Of a DNA stretch of 64,000 bases, positions 60,398 through 64,000 are shown piece after piece. The notes below the pieces were generated by a model that was not told the origin of the DNA, made no database searches, and saw only the letters and a program-made list of their open reading frames with translations. Numbering within the stretch: the first letter of the stretch is position 1; each line of letters begins with the position of its first letter. Source of the DNA: Pseudomonas spelaei (GTDB lineage Bacteria; Pseudomonadota; Gammaproteobacteria; Pseudomonadales; Pseudomonadaceae); contig NZ_WNNK01000024.1 of assembly GCF_009724245.1 (NCBI RefSeq), forward strand, positions 26,623 to 90,622. The letters are read 5' to 3'. The position numbers and the translations under genes are program-made.

Positions 60398-61744
60398 TCA
60401 TACCCGCGTGCCAGCGTTCAGGTCTGCGACGACTTTGTCTTCCGCCCCCACCTCATGCAGGGAAATCCTCGAAGTCTCCGGCAACGCCAACCCACCCGCC
60501 AACGCCAGCAACGCCACCGCGATCAGATAAAACGCCGGCGACAAGTTGCTGCCGGTGGTGCTGATCAACCACGTGGCCACCAGCGGCGCGGTACCACCGA
60601 ACAGCGTGTAGGCCATGTTGTAAGTAATCGCCGACGCGGTGTACCGCGTACGGGTCGGAAAGGTCTCCGACAGCAGCGCCGCCGTAACCACCCCACACAA
60701 CACCGCGCCAACGGCCAGCAACATCACCCCGACGATAGACGCCGCGAACGACCCCGAACTCGCCATCAGGAACGACGGATACACCACCACCATCAACAAC
60801 ACACACGCCGTCATCACCGTGACCCGACGCCCCACCCGATCCGAATACAACCCCGCCAACGGACAAATCGCCGCCGCGAAAATCAACGCAATCAACGACA
60901 CCAGCAACGCCGCCGCCCGACTCAGGCCGCCCGCGACTTGCAGGTACGTCGCAAAGTAAGTGGTGAACATATAAAACGACAGCGCCGTAAGTGACACAAA
61001 AGCGCCCAGGCAGCAGATCGCCGCACCATGGTTGCGCAAGGTTTCCTTGAGGGGCGAATGAGCGACGGCATGCTCCTGCTTCACCGCCTGGAAGGCCGGC
61101 GTCTCATCCAGCTTCCAGCGCAGATAAAGCCCCACCAGCCCCAACGGCGCGGCAATCAGAAACGGCAGACGCCAGCCCCAACTGCCCATCGCCTCGGCGG
61201 ATAACGACGCCTCAAGCGCATAAGCCACCACGGCTGCGGCAGCGAAGGCAGAAAACGTCGACACCGGGACGAAGCTGCCGTACCAGGCGCGTTTGTCACT
61301 GGGCGCGTGCTCCATCAGGTAGGCACAGGCCCCGGCGTATTCACCCCCGGCGGAAAAGCCCTGGGCGCAACGGATCAGCGACAACAGAATCGGCGCTGCG
61401 ACACCGATGGCGGCGTAAGTGGGGAGTAGACCGATCAAGGTGGTTGCACCCGCCATCAGCAGAATCGTCATCGCCAGGGTGCGCTTACGGCCGATTCGGT
61501 CGCCCAGCATGCCGAAGAAAATCCCTCCCAGAGGGCGGAACGCAAAGGCGACAGCGAACACGGCGAAGGTTTTGAGCAGCGCCACACTGGCGTCGCCGCT
61601 GGGGAAGAATTGTTGGGCGATGGTGGTGGCGAGGAAGCCGTAGACGGCGAAGTCGAACCACTCGACAAAGTTGCCGATGCCGGCGGCGATGATCACCTTT
61701 CGCAGGGTTTTGGGGCTTACCTGTTCGGTGGATGCGCTCGTCAT
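60398..61744 (-). CDS. MFS transporter, metabolite:proton symporter (MHS) type
   Basis: 448 residues. The N-terminal IIAAGIGNFVEWFDFAVYGF and the loop FGMLGDRIGRKRTL with RCAQGFSAGGEYAGACAYLM are diagnostic of the MHS group (ProP, KgtP, ShiA). Should import an organic acid or osmolyte with protons. Single gene with about 28 bases to the DCC gene start on the same strand. Confidence 0.9.
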   Translation of the reverse strand: MTSASTEQVSPKTLRKVIIAAGIGNFVEWFDFAVYGFLATTIAQQFFPSGDASVALLKTFAVFAVAFAFRPLGGIFFGMLGDRIGRKRTLAMTILLMAGATTLIGLLPTYAAIGVAAPILLSLIRCAQGFSAGGEYAGACAYLMEHAPSDKRAWYGSFVPVSTFSAFAAAAVVAYALEASLSAEAMGSWGWRLPFLIAAPLGLVGLYLRWKLDETPAFQAVKQEHAVAHSPLKETLRNHGAAICCLGAFVSLTALSFYMFTTYFATYLQVAGGLSRAAALLVSLIALIFAAAICPLAGLYSDRVGRRVTVMTACVLLMVVVYPSFLMASSGSFAASIVGVMLLAVGAVLCGVVTAALLSETFPTRTRYTASAITYNMAYTLFGGTAPLVATWLISTTGSNLSPAFYLIAVALLALAGGLALPETSRISLHEVGAEDKVVADLNAGTRV

Positions 61745-62002
61745 GGTGGGCCTCGGCGTTTATGTCAGTAATCATTCGATTATCGGAGGAGTGACTGAAG
61801 CGGCAGGGTTCAAAAGTGTCGTCCGCATAGTCAGTACCGACTGGGTGGCGTTGATATAGGCAGGATCTGGGCCAGGTTGGGCGCAGGTGGTTGCGGGGTG
61901 GGGTGTTCTGACTAGCGAAAAATCGTGCCCTGCCTCCGGTTTCCCTAAGGAATGGCTTTAAGGTAATCGAAGGTTGGAATGGAACATCTCGACTTAAGGG
62001 CC

Positions 62003-62256
62003 GCCCTTTCAGGGTCTTTGAAAAACCAGTCGCATCAGGCTGGGGATGAAGATCTAGCCGGCGACGTGAAACCCCAGTGGGAGCTGTCGAGCTTTAGCGA
62101 GGCTGCGATAGCGTCGGTACTGCCAGCATTGATGTTGGCGGACCCACCGCTATCGCAGCCTCGCTAAAGCTCGACAACTCCCACAGTTGATCTTCACTGC
62201 CCGAAGCTGGGTATTCCAACCGTATTTGGCTGTGTTCTCAAAGACCTTGAAAGGGC
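62003..62256. repeat. Palindromic repeat element, family B, copy 2
   Basis: 254 bp. Core arms 62077-62112 and 62149-62184 are inverted with one mismatch. Outer ends GCCCTTTCAGGGTCTTTGA (62003-62021) and its inverse at 62238-62256 match at 18 of 19 bases. The left flank aligns with the copy at 53621. With the fragment below it accounts for most of the 720 bases between the transporter and the lipoprotein; 61745-62002 shows nothing clear. Confidence 0.8.
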
Positions 62257-62278
62257 TGGACTCAAGGACGCGACATTT

Positions 62279-62467
62279 ATGGACGTCAGCTTTTCTCAAA
62301 TCAGCGAGCCTGTGAACAATCGCGCCTGCATCAATACGCACACGATGAAGGGCGCAATAAATGAGGTGCTTATCTTCGCCCTCGTTCACTATGCACACGC
62401 AGGTTGCCCCCTCGTCGGTGCAGCCGGCAATGACCGCGCGACGGCGCAGATGATCGGAGCCTTCTGA
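62279..62467 (+). pseudogene. Probable 3' remnant of a larger gene
   Basis: 62 codons from ATG 62279; the frame stays open upstream into the repeat element. The translation (VSFSQISEPVNNRACINTHT, LIFALVHYAHAGCPLVGAAG) looks like a folded protein end rather than noise. Its stop overlaps the lipoprotein start as TGATG, the arrangement of a coupled gene pair. I read it as the end of a gene whose front was lost at the repeat. Family not recognised. Confidence 0.45.
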
Positions 62468-63381
62468 TGCAATTCAAACGTCTTTCCTGCGCCATGCTGG
62501 CGCTGACCAGCGTGCTCTCGGCCTGCGGGATCCATCCCCCCATCCCGTCGCCCACTCGGCAAACGCCGGAAATTCGCGAATTCTCGGGCGCACTGGCTTT
62601 ATATGCGCCGCCGCAAAAGGCCTGGCAGTGGACTGCGCAAACGTGGTTTACGGCCGAATTGAACGCTAGCTGCAAAGGTATCGTTCGCTACGTCGACCCG
62701 GCCCAGGGTATTGATTCCTATGTGGGCGAAGGCAGTGTTCCAGACATATATTTTTCCAGCGACGACCCGGATGTGATTTTCGCGATGACGGCGGGTGCAA
62801 CACAGAAGCTCATCTTCTCCACCGACGCAGGCCGCACCTTCGTGCGTGAAGTGCGCGAGCTCCCGGACAGGGTCTGGATTAAGTTCGTTGTACTGCGCAA
62901 GGGCCAGGTGTATGTCGGCGTGCAGCAACTCGGTTACGAAGCGGACGGGTATTTCCCCTGGACGGGCCCAGGTGTTAACGAGAAGACCAGGACTCATGAC
63001 GGGCCGGCTGAGGACGTCAAGTTAACCCTGCTTGTCGCACCGCTGGACAAGCAAAACGCCCGTATCGGTTGGTATCAGGTACTGGCACCCACGAACTATC
63101 CATTCCGCCACGGCGCGGCCGAGGCGGACGGCGCTTCCCTGAAACGGCTGGACTCGCTCGATGGACTTGGTTTGCCGCACGGGGTGCAGACGAGTCCGCT
63201 GACCGAGTGCATGAAGACAGCAAGTTTGCCGCCCACATGGGACCAGATGAAAAATGCGGCTATTACACGGCCGCAGGAATGGTATGACGCAGCTAGAGCA
63301 GCTCATCCGGGGTGGAGCAGGCCGGAGAATGATGCATTTATTGAACGTATGCGTAGCGTGAAAGCCGGTACTTTCAAATAG
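62467..63381 (+). CDS. Lipoprotein of unknown function, possible immunity protein
   Basis: 304 residues. Signal peptide with lipobox VLSAC, so it should be a periplasm-facing lipoprotein. The centre contains YFSSDDPDVIFAM and KLIFSTDAGRTFVREVRE, beta-rich in appearance. GGAG seven bases upstream lies within the preceding fragment. A lipoprotein coupled to the end of a broken gene fits a type VI effector-immunity pair (Tli type) that lost its effector; this is inference. It could equally be an unrelated lipoprotein. Confidence 0.7.
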   Translation: MQFKRLSCAMLALTSVLSACGIHPPIPSPTRQTPEIREFSGALALYAPPQKAWQWTAQTWFTAELNASCKGIVRYVDPAQGIDSYVGEGSVPDIYFSSDDPDVIFAMTAGATQKLIFSTDAGRTFVREVRELPDRVWIKFVVLRKGQVYVGVQQLGYEADGYFPWTGPGVNEKTRTHDGPAEDVKLTLLVAPLDKQNARIGWYQVLAPTNYPFRHGAAEADGASLKRLDSLDGLGLPHGVQTSPLTECMKTASLPPTWDQMKNAAITRPQEWYDAARAAHPGWSRPENDAFIERMRSVKAGTFK

Positions 63382-63462
63382 CGGTGGCGCTGTTAGAGGG
63401 CAAAAGAGGATGGATCTATTTTTAACCCTGTAGCCAACAACATGATTTAAAGGGATTTAGTT

Positions 63463-63873
63463 ATGAACATGATTGATGATTTAAAGGTTAAGTATCCCGG
63501 AGCTATTGCATGGCCGTTTGGGGATACTCCAGAAATGGCAGATGAGTTGGCTGGGCTTGTTATTAAAGGGGTAAAAACAGCCGCATGTTGCTCGCTCTCG
63601 TCATTCAAATATGAGAATGAATCACCCACTATTGGCGGTTACAGTATCATTCTCAATAGTAAGGGCGAGCCTGTATGTGTAGTTAGAGTTATTTCGATGC
63701 GTATAATTCGTTACTGTGACGTAGATCAAGATCTTGCGAGGAAGGAAGGTGAAGGGGATCTCAGTCTCAGGTACTGGATGCAGGGTCATAAAGATTTTTT
63801 CCAAAGAGAGGGCTCGTTCGACGAGGCTATGGAACTTGTGGCAGAAGAATTTGAGTTGGTGGAAGTATTGTAA
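63463..63873 (+). CDS. ASCH-domain protein
   Basis: 136 residues. WPFGDTPEMADELAGLVIKG and then KTAACCSLSSF fit the ASCH fold start (G-x-K-x-A/T), followed by YSIILNSKGEPVCVVRVI and RYCDVDQDLARKEGEGD. ASCH proteins are RNA-binding or act as small-nucleoside amidohydrolases. The gene is clearly AT-richer than the rest of the window, suggesting recent transfer. Confidence 0.8.
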   Translation: MNMIDDLKVKYPGAIAWPFGDTPEMADELAGLVIKGVKTAACCSLSSFKYENESPTIGGYSIILNSKGEPVCVVRVISMRIIRYCDVDQDLARKEGEGDLSLRYWMQGHKDFFQREGSFDEAMELVAEEFELVEVL

Positions 63874-63961
63874 AAGATAAGGCTCTCTAGCCAACTATTT
63901 TTAGCATATACATGCTTGGGATGGTTGATTTTTTATCTGAGGAGAAGGGTGAAGAAAAGAA

Positions 63962-63999
63962 GGGCGGATTTATTTTTTGTCCTGGAAATAAATCCGCCC
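63962..63999. repeat. Strong hairpin at the window end
   Basis: A perfect 14-base stem, GGGCGGATTTATTT and AAATAAATCCGCCC, with a ten-base loop. It could be a terminator of a gene beyond the window or of the ASCH gene; no T run is visible before the edge. Confidence 0.6.
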
Positions 64000-64000
64000 C

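Overview
The window looks like chromosome of a fluorescent-group Pseudomonas. GC content is high, coding density is high, and the gene types are typical of the genus: pseudomonine-type siderophore genes with isochorismate synthase, salicylate ligase, histidine decarboxylase and PchB-like lyase, agmatine deiminase with carbamoylputrescine amidase, OsmC-YcaO, DUF2157 membrane proteins and intergenic palindromic repeats. Assignments rest on reading translated sequence and motifs; no database search was run.

Layout. 1-4.6 kb: a partial IclR regulator divergent from a CoA-ester catabolic operon (crotonase, 3-hydroxyacyl-CoA dehydrogenase, CaiB/BaiF transferase). 4.6-9.3 kb: a four-gene minus-strand operon (acetyltransferase, FMN-dependent NADH reductase, DJ-1/PfpI protein, MFS pump) divergent from a MocR/PdxR regulator. 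9.4-11.5 kb: tRNA-Asn, then five tiny genes joined by stop-start overlaps, then a palindromic repeat element. 11.5-13.7 kb: OsmC-YcaO fusion.

13.9-37.1 kb is the main feature: a complete-looking siderophore locus. A minus-strand operon (pmsC-pmsE-pmsA-pmsB order) makes salicylate, loads it on a carrier domain and makes histamine. A plus-strand Cy-Cy-A-carrier NRPS plus a histamine N-hydroxylase and a minus-strand carrier-condensation protein finish the molecule. An ECF sigma factor, a pair of half-size ABC proteins, FecCD-type permeases, an ATPase, a binding lipoprotein and a TonB receptor handle traffic. The NRPS carrier domain has lost its phosphopantetheine serine, so the carrier of the separate condensation protein probably serves in trans, as in anguibactin AngR/AngM. 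The ABC operon and the receptor gene share a conserved 30-bp upstream motif that is a good candidate for the ECF sigma promoter; no FecR-type anti-sigma gene is present.

37.5-42.8 kb: two DUF2157-type membrane proteins, a CHASE4-PAS-GGDEF-EAL protein and a Mug-type DNA glycosylase. 42.8-48.9 kb: an agmatine/putrescine block with a LysR regulator, AguA, AguB, a polyamine-type binding protein, a Tat-exported agmatine-deiminase paralogue and a YghU-like GST. 48.9-61.7 kb: mixed single genes and small regulator modules (ArsR-rhodanese, LysR, TetR/MFS, TrmK, DUF1289, a Cys-rich repeat protein, MFS, MarR, Sel1 lipoprotein, DCC protein, MHS transporter), several with clear palindromic operators. 61.9-64 kb is accessory: a repeat element, a probable 3' remnant of a larger gene, a lipoprotein that could be an orphan immunity protein, and an AT-rich ASCH-domain gene.

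Four copies of a palindromic element (about 11.3, 37.2, 53.7 and 62.1 kb) share an inner core but fall into two families by their outer inverted ends, which makes them look like small non-autonomous mobile elements.
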